The position numbers were made by a program, and so were the translations under genes. From Vespula vulgaris (taxonomy: Eukaryota; Arthropoda; Insecta; Hymenoptera; Vespidae): a stretch of DNA of 64,000 nucleotides. The notes below the pieces were generated by a model. It saw only the letters and a list, made by a program, of their open reading frames with translations. It did no database searches and had not been told where the DNA came from. The stretch spans positions 18,041,812 through 18,105,811 of the forward strand of contig NC_066586.1 in NCBI RefSeq assembly GCF_905475345.1, in the 5' to 3' direction. Shown here in pieces: positions 12,841 to 24,599 of this stretch (positions are counted from its first letter, which is position 1; every line of letters starts with the position of its first letter).

Positions 12841-13643
12841 CAGGCGCGGCGCACTGTATGCGAAGTGTGTACGAGGGCGCCCGATTCGTGATACCTACCT
12901 GGGAGGCGAGGCATTTCTCTCGCCGTTTTGTCATATACGGAGTTTGCTGCGTGTAGAAAAGTGGCCGACACGACAGCAAACTCGAAGACGCGCGCCTCCG
13001 TGTCGTCTCGTTATTATACGACGCTCGATCGTGGCCGTGAGAGAACTTCTTTGCAAAGTTCATCGTCGATCGGGTACCGTTTTTGACAGTTTCAGAAAGG
13101 GGAGGACAAGAAAGAGTGTGTGCGTGTGCGTGTGCGTGTGTGTGTGTGAGAGAGAGAAAGAGAAATAGAGGAGAGATAGCTATAAAAAGAGAGAGAAAGA
13201 GAAAGAGTAAGACTTAACCCTTTGCCTTCGATGCAGTCCTTAATAAATGAGAAGACTATTTTTTTTATGTAACCGGTTTATAAGTACACGTTTTGCAATA
13301 TGCTGCCAGTCTTTGCATCGAACACGCTTTCGTGGTCAATAGACACGTGAAATTGCGATCGAATAACGTTCAAGGACTCCGATAGTCGATTCCGAGTAAC
13401 GCGTTTCCTCTTTAGATCATTTTTCGTGTCGTTTGCCTCCGTGAAACCGGTTATCTTATGTTTACGATACACTTGTCATTTTAATTGTATATAATAGTGG
13501 ATTTTCAAATCGATTTTTTCTTATCTTTTTCTATCTGTCTTGCAATATGACAGTGTTATAAGGTTCGTTTTTGAAGAAATTTTATTGGTATAAATATTTG
13601 AAGATTTTGCTCTTGTAAATTTTGTATTTGATAGTTTCTTTTT

Positions 13644-13650
<7 letters not shown>

Positions 13651-13700
<50 letters not shown>
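13651..13700. repeat. (AT)n microsatellite
   Basis: Alternating AT run of about 50 bases. Confidence 0.9.
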
Positions 13701-13703
<3 letters not shown>

Positions 13704-14213
13704 CTTTTGTATTGTATATGTGTTTTAAAATATCAGGAAAAATATTAGCGAGGAGAAATATCAATTCTGTACTGATAGATCTTACTTGCTATTTTTTAAA
13801 TAACTTATATGCTCTTATACTTTTATAGCACTGTAAACAAATAATGAAAAAGAAGAGATATAGTTTAAAATTATTATTGTCATGGTTTTAAATGAATGAA
13901 TCATATGCTTATGGTTGTGAGAGTTTAGTAGTACAGATGGTGTTTGATACATGTAAACTAATGGTTTTTGATGTCATCCATGTCTTTCTTTTAATTTTAA
14001 CGAATTGGAGTTAGTGTTTTATTTTGGTTGTGCTTGTGATTTTATTCATTAATATTTTTTTTTAATTTAAAACAACTTATGGTTGTCATGCTCCATAATA
14101 TGACTATCGTGTGTCCAATAGGAGGAGAGCAACGTACGTGTTCCCTAATCATCACCAATTCATTTTTACTAGAGACGTCTATCGATTAAATTTCAAAACC
14201 AGCCTGTGAAACC

Positions 14214-17200
14214 ATGAATGCCTCAGAACATGGGTAATGTTCCATTCCTAAATCTTCGATAAATGATTTATATTTTTAAGAATTTTAAATATTTCTTTAG
14301 AATTTAATATAATTGGCAATATCTTCTGTCATAATTGGTTCATTTTAAATATCGAATGCTGTTTTTAAAAGACAGTAAGAGATGGGCTTGTTCTTGAAAT
14401 TAAATAAATAAGTACAAGTGTCATTGCATAAACAGAAGGTGGATAGTAACATTTGTGTGCATATAGTAGGCTGCGTGTGTATTCTTTCAGGTTTAACCCA
14501 GCCTTTAACATGGCTTCCATAAAACAAGCTTTCAATGAGGCAGTAGAGAGAGGTAAGTATTAAGTTTATATTTACAATGCTTAAGTATATGCATTCAATT
14601 TAAAATATCAACTTTATACTTTGCTTATAAGAGCAAGCTTCAAATCATAAATTTTTTAATAAGCTTTAATTGCTTTGCTGATGAAAAAATATGATATTCC
14701 AAATTATTTTTCTAATTATGTTTGTGTATATTTATGTTTATAATTTTATGATTTAGATAACATGGCCCCTTATATTTTTTTCTTCTTCTTATGGTATATA
14801 TTTTTTCTGTACTTATTTAATAGATTATACATGCTTATTATATCCAATATACGCTTATTCATTGTGGTATCTCATGAGAATGACTATCAAATCATCATTG
14901 CACTTTAACTCATCATAGAGCTGCTAACACAATGCACTGATGTTACATCTATAATTTAAAAGTCTCAACAGTTAGAATGCCGGCACCAACAAGGTTGAGA
15001 GACTTGATCAGACAAATAAGAGCAGCTCGAACAGCAGCAGAAGAAAGGACAGTAGTAAACAAAGAATGTGCTTATATTCGTTCAACATTTAGAGAAGAGG
15101 ATAGTGTTTGGAGATGTCGTAACATCGCAAAACTTTTATACATTCACATGCTTGGGTTAGTAATAAACATTCATTTCTTTTCTTCTTCTTGATAAGATTT
15201 TTCTATAATAAAAAATTATTATTATTATAATCACTATTATAATAACGTTATAAATTATATTTTTAGATATCCAGCACATTTTGGACAATTAGAATGTTTG
15301 AAACTTATTGCATCACCCAGGTTCACAGATAAACGTATAGGCTATTTGGGAGCAATGTTACTACTAGATGAACGACAAGATGTTCATTTATTAATAACAA
15401 ATTGTTTAAAAACGTGAGGACTTTCAAACTGAAATAAGATACATTCTACTTATATACAAAATTATGATATTTGTTACTAACTATTAATTTCTCATTTATA
15501 GTGACTTAAATAGTTCTACACAGTTTGTAATTGGTTTGGCCCTTTGTACATTGGGTGCTATTGCATCGCCAGAAATGGCAAGGGACCTTGCTTCTGAAGT
15601 TGAAAGACTGATGAAATCACCGAATGCATATATTAGGAAAAAAGCTGCATTATGTGCTTTTAGAATTATTAGACGTGTACCAGAATTAATGGAAATGTTT
15701 TTACCTGCTACACGAAGTTTAATTACAGAAAAAAACCATGGAGTGTTAATAACTGGCGTTACTCTTATTACTGAAATGTGTGAAAATAGCATTGATACAT
15801 TAAACCATTTCAAGAAGGTATGTTTATATTCCTGAATATAAACATTATAAATATTCTAGAAATATGACGTAGTATAAATGATTAGAAAGAAATAACAATA
15901 AGTCAGTTGTTAGATACACTTTAGAAAATATAACATTTTTTATATGTTAAATATTAATGGACGTTGTGTGACTAAAATTCACATAAAATTGTTAATGGAA
16001 ACACTTTCACCATGGAAAAGAATGCAGTCTCATGTCTCAAACAGTAAAGATTCAATTAAAAAAAAAAAAATTATATCAATAACTTCATTACATTCGAAAA
16101 AAATTGAATTATTATGTTATTTTATACATACGAGTTAAATTTTCCAAATTGCTTTTATACATTATAATCATCATAATATAAATGTCGTTTTATTTTCTTC
16201 AGGAATGCGGCCATCGAGAGGTAAAAGCCATATAAGTGTTTAATGTATACCTGCATGTTATGCTTCATACACAGACTTCATTCTTTTCTTTTACTTTACA
16301 TGGGGTTACAATTATGAATTAGGAGGTTAAGGTTTTGTTATGCTGCTTGCAATTATACTATTGATTATAAATCAGTCTATATTTAATATATCTAAATATG
16401 TTTTCTTACTATTTCAAATATATATTTTTCATTATGTTCTGGATGAAACTGTAGGTATACATGTATCTTATTACCTGCTTTCTAAATATACATATAATAT
16501 TTAGCTGGTTAAGGTGATGCATTTTAGAACCTGAAAAATCTTAATAACAATTAGAGCTGTATTATTTGAGAAATATAATCCATTGCAATACCAAAAATAC
16601 AACTCAGGGTTATTCTGAAGTTTACTAAGAATTTGTTTTTCAGTCTTCTGGTTGAAATTTAAACATAAGGATTTATATATCTATATATTTTTAAGTATCA
16701 ATAAGAGCATGTTACAAACTATTGTTAAATTATTTTTTTGTTATATATAGTATTATATACTATATTTATTACTATCCTCTTTTATTCTTTATAAGCATTA
16801 ACAATTGAAAACAATTACTTATACTATATTCTTCTACTTGCACTTTTTTTTTAATGTGCTTTATTGTTTTGTTGCATCAAGGATAAGTTTTGATGTTTAA
16901 AAAAACTATGCTATTATTTCAGATTGTGCCAAATCTAGTGAGAATTCTGAAAAATTTAATATTAGCTGGATATTCTCCTGAGCATGATGTATCTGGAGTA
17001 TCTGATCCATTTTTGCAAGTGAAAATATTACGTCTCCTTAGAATTTTGGGACGTAACGATGTGGATGCATCTGAGGCGATGAACGATATTCTTGCACAAG
17101 TTGCTACAAATACAGAAACCAGTAAAAATGTTGGCAATACAATATTATATGAAACTGTTCTCTCAATAATGGATATCAAATCCGAAAGTGGACTTAGAGT

Positions 17201-19603
17201 ATTAGCAGTTAATATCCTAGGTCGATTTTTATTAAATAATGACAAAAATATTCGTTATGTTGCATTAAATACATTATTGAAAACAGTTTATGTGGATACA
17301 AGTGCAGTTCAGAGGCATCGTTCAACAATATTGGTAAGATCTTTAAATGATTAATAGAGAGAAAAAAAAATCTTTTGAAATATCTCACACTTTTCGTGTA
17401 TTTTATTTTTCTGTTATAGGAATGTTTAAAAGATCCAGATGTATCAATAAGAAGGAGAGCAATGGAACTGAGTTTTGCACTTGTTAATTCAAGTAATATT
17501 AGAAATATGATGAAAGAATTATTGCTCTTTCTAGAACGTGCAGATCCCGAATTCAAAGCCCAATGTAGTAGCAATATAGTAATGTCTGCAGAAAGATTTG
17601 CACCTAATAAACGTTGGCATTTGGAAACATTATTTAAAGTCCTTGTTGCTGTGCGTACACTGTAATAATTATAAATTTATTAATAGAAATTTCAACTTTG
17701 ATTATATAGAAAATAACGCAACGGAACAGTTATTAAATATATTTCTATTTACTACAGGCTGGAAATTATGTACGAGATGATGTAGTAGCTTGCACAATTC
17801 AATTAATCTCAGAGACACAATCACAACAAGGTTATGCTGTTAGTGCATTATGGCGTGCATTAGAAAAGGATACATCTGATAAACAACCTTTGGCTCAAGT
17901 AGCAACATGGTGTATTGGAGAGTATGGTGATCTTTTACTTTATGGTCCACCATTGGAAGATGCAGATGCACCAATAAACGTTAGTTAGATATCCATATTT
18001 TTAAATTGGTAATAAAACATTTCAAACTGATCGGTTTTTTATATCTTGTAGTTAACAGAAGATGAAGTTATTGATGTTTATCAAAGATTATTGTGGAGTC
18101 CACAAAACACAATTGTTACAAAACAGTATACTTTGTTATCCCTTACAAAATTAAGTACAAGATTTCAAAAAGGAAATGAGTAAGTTTTAGCTTTGTAAAA
18201 TTTTTTTTGCCCTTTTACTCGATAATACTTTCATATTTACATAATTTAGATAAATGGCAAAATATAAATTAATATGTTATATTTTTTTTTATTTTACAGA
18301 AAAATTCGGCAGATTATAGATACGTTTGGTAGTAATTTACATATTGAGTTACAACAACGAGGTATTGAATTTTCACAGTTGTTTAGAAAATATGATCATT
18401 TACGACCTGCTTTGCTCGAGAGAATGCCTCCAATGGAGACTGCAAGGCCACAAGCCAATGGTATTATTGGTATGGTGAATGGCGAGCCAGAACAAGAAGA
18501 TGAAAAATCAGTAGTATTGGAAACGTCTGTTACCCCGTCTGATTCAGTATGTATCAAATGGATAAAAATATAAAAGATGTTAATAAATTATTAATAAAAA
18601 TATAATTTATCTTTTATAGAGTGCACTTTTGGATTTACTCGGAAGTACCGACGTTGGGATGACAATGTCAACAGTTACAACTAAAAATGCACCTCCTCCC
18701 GCAACAAGTGTAAATAACAACGATCTTTTAGATTTACTTGGTAGTTTGGATATGAATACAGGGGCATCACCTTTAGTACTACCCCAACAATCACAATTAA
18801 CAACACAGATATTTAATCCTACGAGTACAACAAACTTTTTGGTGGATGGCCTACTTAATTCTTCAGCGCAAATTGGTTTGTATTCGTAAAAAGAAATATT
18901 ATTACTTATGATTAATATAAATTAATATCTAAATTAAATTTAAATATAATTATAGAAACTTCAAGTATGATTGTTTTGGATAAATCTGGACTTAAAATAA
19001 CTTTTAAAATGGAAAGACCACCAGATATTACAGACTTATTAATTATAAATATGACAGCACATAATTCTACGAATAGTGCGTTAAGTGAATTTTTATTTCA
19101 AGCTGCAGTTCCTAGGGTAAAAATTAAACTTTATATATTTTCATTTGTATATAACGTTCATACATAATAAAATAAGTAATGAAAAAAATATTATATACTT
19201 TTTAGACATTCCAACTACAAATGCTGCCACCATCAAGTACAGTTATTCCTCCATCAGGTGAAGTAACTCAAGTAATAAGAGTTACAAATATCAATAACGT
19301 GAGTTGTTCTTTTTTATACTTACGAATGTCAATTTTCAGAAATATTTAAACTGCTTAGCTATTATCGTAAATAAAAATATATATAAAAATAACTTTTTTG
19401 TGTAAAAAAAAATAATTATGTTTAAAAATAATTTGTACAAAAAATAATTATATAATTATATATTTGATAATAATTTGTTGAAACTTATTCTGTGCAACTA
19501 GGTACCATTAAGAATGAGACTACGAATTTCTTATACTGGATCAGCAGGGCCAATTTTAGAACAAACAGAAGTAAATAATTTTCCCTCATTGGTATCACAG
19601 TGA
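14214..19603 (+). CDS. AP-1gamma: AP-1 clathrin adaptor complex subunit gamma
   Basis: Constitutive exons: 14491-14552, 14972-15155, 15267-15413, 15502-15817, 16923-17333, 17420-17650, 17758-17979, 18052-18179, 18300-18546, 18620-18875, 18956-19116, 19206-19298, 19502-19603. With the first exon 14214-14233 (MNASEHG) the model closes in frame at 859 residues. Starts at 14510 (MASIKQAFNEAVERVRMPAP) or at the conserved MPAP are also usable. The trunk matches gamma-adaptin closely (RLRDLIRQIRAARTAAEER, GYLGAMLLLDERQDVH, SGYSPEHDVSG-like, KNVGNTILYETVLSIMDIKS). The hinge carries two clathrin-box-like LLDLLGS motifs. The C-terminal ear (about 19000-19600) ends NNFPSLVSQ. The protein sorts cargo into clathrin vesicles between TGN and endosomes. 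The intron at 15818-16922 contains an 18-nt microexon candidate. Confidence 0.96.
16203..16220 (+). CDS. 18-nt in-frame microexon of AP-1 gamma (ECGHRE)
   Basis: Inside the 1.1-kb intron between HFKK (15817) and IVPN (16923), a TTTTCTTCAG acceptor is followed by exactly 18 bases encoding ECGHRE and then GTAAAAG. Both flanking exons meet at phase 0, so the six codons insert cleanly to give HFKKECGHREIVPN. The lack of A/T drift in these bases, unlike the surrounding intron, supports use as an exon. It falls in the trunk after residue ~240, in a loop between helical repeats. Constitutive or regulated use cannot be told from sequence. Confidence 0.7.
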
Positions 19604-22102
19604 CATCCTACAATACAAAAATAATTGTACATATGCCTGCCTAATAATTAATTAAGTCTGATATAGACCATACACAACCTCTTTATTTTTGAGGTAAAGT
19701 GAAAATATGCGTTGACAAAAATGTACCAAACGTTTCTTTTTATTCATTGAATGATTGATGAACATCAGCACGTATAGTGCGAATAGAGTTTATTTTATGG
19801 CATGTGCATATCGATATTAGTCTTTCTTATTGAAAAAGGATATCCCACCTGCTCACAGGCACAACCCTGTGTTCAATACTAAGCAATATCATAATTATTT
19901 CACTTATGTACAGATTACTTATGTATATTACACATTATTAGATACTGTTCGAAATTGTATGTAATATTCTTAAGTTTTCTCTTCTTAAGTATTTTAAAGT
20001 ATATCATTGGTAGAAGAACTGTTATAAGTCAAGATAGTTATTAAATATTTTGTTTTGGTTCTATTATTGATATGCATGCATCATACACTTGTAGATAATC
20101 GACATAAAAAGAAAAAACAAAAAAAAAACAAAAAAAGACATTAAAAAGATGCTTGTTTGAGCAGGTGATACAATATTAATTTCGACAGTTTACAGAAAAA
20201 GATCAAGCATAATCGATAATAAATGAATAAAGCGAACATATGAAAAATAATGTAAAATATCATTCATATTATGGTGCATGTCTATAAAAAAAAAAAATAT
20301 ATATATATCATTGTAAATATTTTCTCTACCAGGACATAATAAGGTAGGAAAATAATATTGGATACAACACTACTCTATTAATTTGTTAAATTCATGATAT
20401 TATTATGTCTTCATTTAGTTTGCATATCTTAAAGTATTGGATAAACATAATAGAATCTCTCCGATCTATCTCTTAATAGTATGGATGAATTATGATTGTT
20501 CTTAAAAGTGTTGTTGTCCTATTATTATAATGAACAATTAACCCTTGCTGTAATAATTGATCTTTTCTACTATATTTGTAACAAATGAAAAACTCGATTG
20601 CCTTGTAAATAATAGATAGGTGCAGTCATATAGAAATGATGAGATTCTTATACAGATGAGATACAAAATGGAATTCTTACAAAATATGAATATAATACAA
20701 TTATTAGGATTATATCATAGTATTCATTTTTTTGATGTTTTATTTAAAAAAAATTTTTGTTGCGATTACACCCACGTGGTTGAATATGTGCGTTATAATA
20801 TCCCTCATTTGCTAATAATGTCGGGGATGCAGTGTTTATACAAATTCGAGTGTATTTAGAATATATGGTAACATTGGAGGGCTGAATTCTGGTTGTTATA
20901 TAAAATTGGTTTAATTGCAAACATCTAATTGCTCTATATGGGGGGCATAAGTTACTAAAATCACACAATCATAATTTACTAAAACTTAAAAAAATTCGTT
21001 GTTTTTAACAATTAAAATAATAAAGTTATATACGAAATTTGATTGGTAATTATGAAAATTGTATTTAACATTTACGAAGTAACTAAAATCAGTGGAATGT
21101 GAGGAATTGATGACCGTATATAAGAAGTTTTATATGTTGCAAATATGTAATTATTTAACACATGTAAAGACTTAGTTCAACCGGAATTAATCATGCTCTC
21201 ATATGATAGAAAAATTAGTTTGCACTATCGAAGTTTTAAAATAATTCATTTTAGGTCTGCCTTTTAAAATTATAATATAATTTAAAAATTCATCTGTCAA
21301 CAGTTTACAATATGAGATAACAGAAAAATGATAAAAATTTGTTTATACATTTGCACAAAACATTACATTCCTTATCTAATTTATTTAAATTGTAAAGTTT
21401 AGTACTTTGTAATTTAAAAAAAAAAAGAAAAAAAAAAAAGAACTGGGTATTTATCAATGTCTTCAGAGAATATGTGAAGAAAATTAATCTATTCAATTTT
21501 AGAGGGGGTCTAATTTTTATTTTTTTATCTGTATAAAATATGCTTGCTATAAAATAAAAAGTGCAAGGTCTATAAAAATGTATGATACCTACTTAGGTAA
21601 TGGCAGTGTGGCAGACAAAAATAATTTCGTACATTGAAATGATTATTTTTCAGTTTTTTTATACATGTAAACTAACAGAAGAATAATGTACTTAATTTTA
21701 TTAAATTAAATCTAATGTTAGCATGTTACAGTATAGTTTTATAAGTTTCATAGGTTTAATACATATGGTTAAAAATTTAGCACATCCTTAGTTGATTTTA
21801 GTGGAATTAGGCTTCTTTGATCATGCCGGATTTTCATTAACATTATGAAATATTGTTAGATATGTTATTAGTATAATTGTACGCGCATTTTAGCTCCGTC
21901 CCTTTATATGTTGTGCGATATGAATGTTTGGAGTGCGAAAGCAGAACAGGTGGGTGTGTTTCTGAGTGGCCTTGTCCTAAAGTCTGTGACACAGTATCAG
22001 CCCTTCAGTGGGGTGTGCTCTGCCTACTTGTTCTCAATGCTATATTAGTTTTATAAATATAATTATAAATAAATATAAATATGAATATAAATATAAATAT
22101 AA

Positions 22103-22156
<54 letters not shown>

Positions 22157-22519
22157 ATATATAAATCAATTGTGAAGATATTGAGTAATGATAAAGATGC
22201 TGTATATATACATTCTAGCAAATCAAGGTGTGAAAATAAAATGTATTTTTATTCCACTAAATCTTTAAAGTATACGTTTCGTACGTTTGTTTTGAAAATT
22301 ATCTAATTAAAAAGATTATTGCAGAAATAATGACACTTCCTCTATATTTTCTATAAGTTACATATTTATGTAATAAGAAGATATGAAAAACTACAACTTG
22401 AAAACAGAAAAGTTGTGTATGTAACAAGTATTAATTATAACACACATTGCTTTTATTATAAATACATTTGTTTGGCTTATTTAAAAATTAACTTATGAAT
22501 TAATATAATTGAATGGTGT
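19604..22519. other. Convergent 3' region between AP-1 gamma and CSN5
   Basis: 2.9 kb between two convergent genes, probably mostly a long AP-1 gamma 3'UTR. Several AATAAA sites occur (for example near 20224 and 22235), so the true end is unclear. The stretch 21880-22040 is noticeably richer in G and C than its surroundings. An (AT)n/ATAAAT microsatellite lies at about 22065-22150. No open frame here resembles a known protein. Confidence 0.5.
22100..22150. repeat. (AT)n microsatellite
   Basis: AT alternation preceded by several ATAAAT units, in the convergent 3' region. Confidence 0.85.
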
Positions 22520-23839
22520 TTAACGAGAATCTGTCATATTTGTTCCAACTTGATTAAATAATTTATCTTTAATAATTTGTGCCATTAAACCATGTATAAC
22601 TTCAATCGTAGTTTTAGAACTATCACGTGTTGCTTTGATAAGTTTTTCAACTGTACTACGATCGTGTGGATCTGTTCCACCTAAAACAAATCCTCTTCCA
22701 AGTGCAACTTCCGATTGTTCTAATTTATCAGACAAATCAGATATTTGTCCTGTAGTATAATCTGCATTTGTCAATAGACTAGAAGAGCTAAGAGTGTTCA
22801 CCCAATATTTATTCCATAAAGAATCCAATAATCGTTTATCTAATAACGATTTAAAATATGATACTTCTAAAGAATAATATTGTTTACAATGAACACCAAA
22901 ATCTTCAATTTTATTTAAAGGTATTGTTTGATATTCTGATGGTTCCTCATTAGCTGGTTTATATCCCTATAGATAAGAAATAGTCATAATATTGATATAA
23001 ATGCATTTATCATAAAATACATTAAAATTCTTAATTCCATATTACTTTTACTACACACCTTTGGATAAGTTCTAAATGCTCCTAAGCAAACTTTACCCGC
23101 AGAAATAGTTCGTACAGGATCAATTACAATAGCAACAAATGGTTCTTGAAAATTTTGGTTAAGCATTTGCGTAGAGACATCGATACCTGACAACCAACAT
23201 CCATATCCTGGATGACTGTGATACCAACCAATAGCATTCTCTTGTCTCCCAACCTAAGAAAATATTTTAATATATCAGAAAAAATATTAGCACTTAATGC
23301 AAATGAACTAAAAAATATTCTTTCGATTTTACCTGTTTTGCAGCTTCTATATATGCAGTCATGTATTCGTATGCCTGAGCTTGGGCATTAACTCTTGTTT
23401 CTGTCCCTTCAACAGGTAATGCAAAAGAATCCATAACAATCATTGTATTTGCTGCTACCTTTCCAAGCAAAAGACCCATTACTTCTAACGTTCCACCAGA
23501 ACGTGCATGCATTACCATTTTTAACAATGCTAATGCTGAGATTTTTATATCTTTGAAAAAATGAGGACTATATTGAGAAAATCCAATAGATTAGTAAAAT
23601 TAAATATGATTTCTACTTATTATAATCTTCTAAAGAGAATAATACTAAAAATTTATAAAAACTATTACATATTTATATTAGACATACTCTTTTTCCCATG
23701 GTTTAGCAGCTAATATATCTTGTTGTTCTTGTCTATCATATCTGTATATTTCATCAACTGCGTTAATTGTTTCAACATTATTTGACATCTCCCAAGTCTT
23801 TTGAGCAATAATAGTTTGATCACTGGACGTACTAGCCAT
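22520..23839 (-). CDS. CSN5: COP9 signalosome subunit 5 (JAMM deneddylase)
   Basis: Four exons (23839-23688, 23567-23333, 23253-23059, 22966-22520) give 342 residues, against 334 in human. The MPN+/JAMM metalloprotease site is intact: Glu79 in GGTLEVMGLLLG, and His141, His143 and Asp154 in HSHPGYGCWLSGID. These bind zinc and remove NEDD8 from cullins within the COP9 signalosome, cycling SCF-type ligases. The N-terminus MASTSSDQTIIAQKTWEMSN and the DEIYRYDRQEQQ segment are typical. The tail (ELIK-like KLIKATRDSSKTTIEVIHGL) matches the C-terminal helices that bind CSN6. It is convergent with AP-1 gamma and its 5' end faces the large repeat locus. Confidence 0.97.
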
Positions 23840-24169
23840 TTTTGTTTTCACAAGTACTAGACTGTCTAACTACAATTAAAGCAATTAATTATTTCTCACA
23901 AATTATTAAAAAGTCATCATCATTAAATTTTATATCTAATTAAGTTTATCATATATATTATATAACATAAACTATTAGATATTTGCAATAATTCAACTAT
24001 ATAATTAAAATTATAAAATTAACATATATATAAATTTAAAATAATACACATATACAAATTTCATTATAATTTGTAACATGTGTGATCTTCTCAATAATGA
24101 TAAACAATTCTTTTTGAATGTAACTTAACCTAAATCACATATATAGGAATATTTAACACGAATAATGCA

Positions 24170-24355
24170 CTAACATAAGTTTTCAATTGCAAAATAAAAT
24201 GATTTTCGTATTTGAATTAAAGTTTTTCTTGAAGTTGCCAATAATAACGTAATTAACAACCCGAATATTATTAAACTAAAAATATAACTAAAAATTGCTT
24301 TACTTTGAATACAAGAGCTTCTGTCGACATCTATCTGCTGTCTACGTCTAGACAT
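24170..24355 (-). CDS. Possible 61-residue single-pass membrane protein
   Basis: An ATG-started frame encodes a basic, polar N-terminus (MSRRRQQIDVDRSSC), one strong hydrophobic segment (about residues 21-41, IFSYIFSLIIFGLLITLLLA) and a basic C-terminal tail (SRKTLIQIRKS). That layout is typical of small tail-in or stop-transfer membrane proteins. I do not recognise it, and in AT-rich DNA hydrophobic frames arise by chance. It starts 516 bp upstream of the CSN5 start on the same strand. A donor-like AAAGTAAAG inside the frame means it could also be part of a spliced 5' exon. Confidence 0.3.
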   Translation of the reverse strand: MSRRRQQIDVDRSSCIQSKAIFSYIFSLIIFGLLITLLLATSRKTLIQIRKSFYFAIENLC

Positions 24356-24599
24356 CGCATTTGAGTACTTCCTTAATAATAATAGTTGTTGTCAATAATA
24401 ATAAATTTCACGAACGTCTACGAATTCAAATAGATAATATCATTTAATTATCAAAATATAGCAGTTGTGTAATTATAATAAACGTAAAGTATACTTTATA
24501 TTACGGATCATTTGTTATTTTTATATATAATTATTCAGATATAAGAGAGAAGAAATATTTGAAATCATGTAGTTTCCTAAAATATAATTACAACTTGCT

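Larger units (their letters stand above)
11704..14213 (+). promoter_or_regulatory. CpG-bearing promoter / 5'UTR region of AP-1 gamma
   Basis: AT-rich DNA to about 12470 is followed by a block to about 13470 that is clearly richer in GC and CpG (GAGCGCGCGTAGTGCGGGCG around 12533). This is the look of a broad insect housekeeping promoter with a 5'UTR. Inside it are GA-rich (about 12750-12840) and GT-rich (about 13118-13148) microsatellites, and an AT run follows at about 13651-13700. Open frames through the GA tract (12710-13168, both strands) are repeat artefacts. I infer the main start region of AP-1 gamma here, since the next coding exons are at 14214 and 14491. Confidence 0.5.

Noticed and set aside
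12710..13168. Long frames on both strands near the AP-1 gamma promoter
   Set aside because: Produced by GA and GT microsatellites; best read as 5'UTR or promoter DNA.
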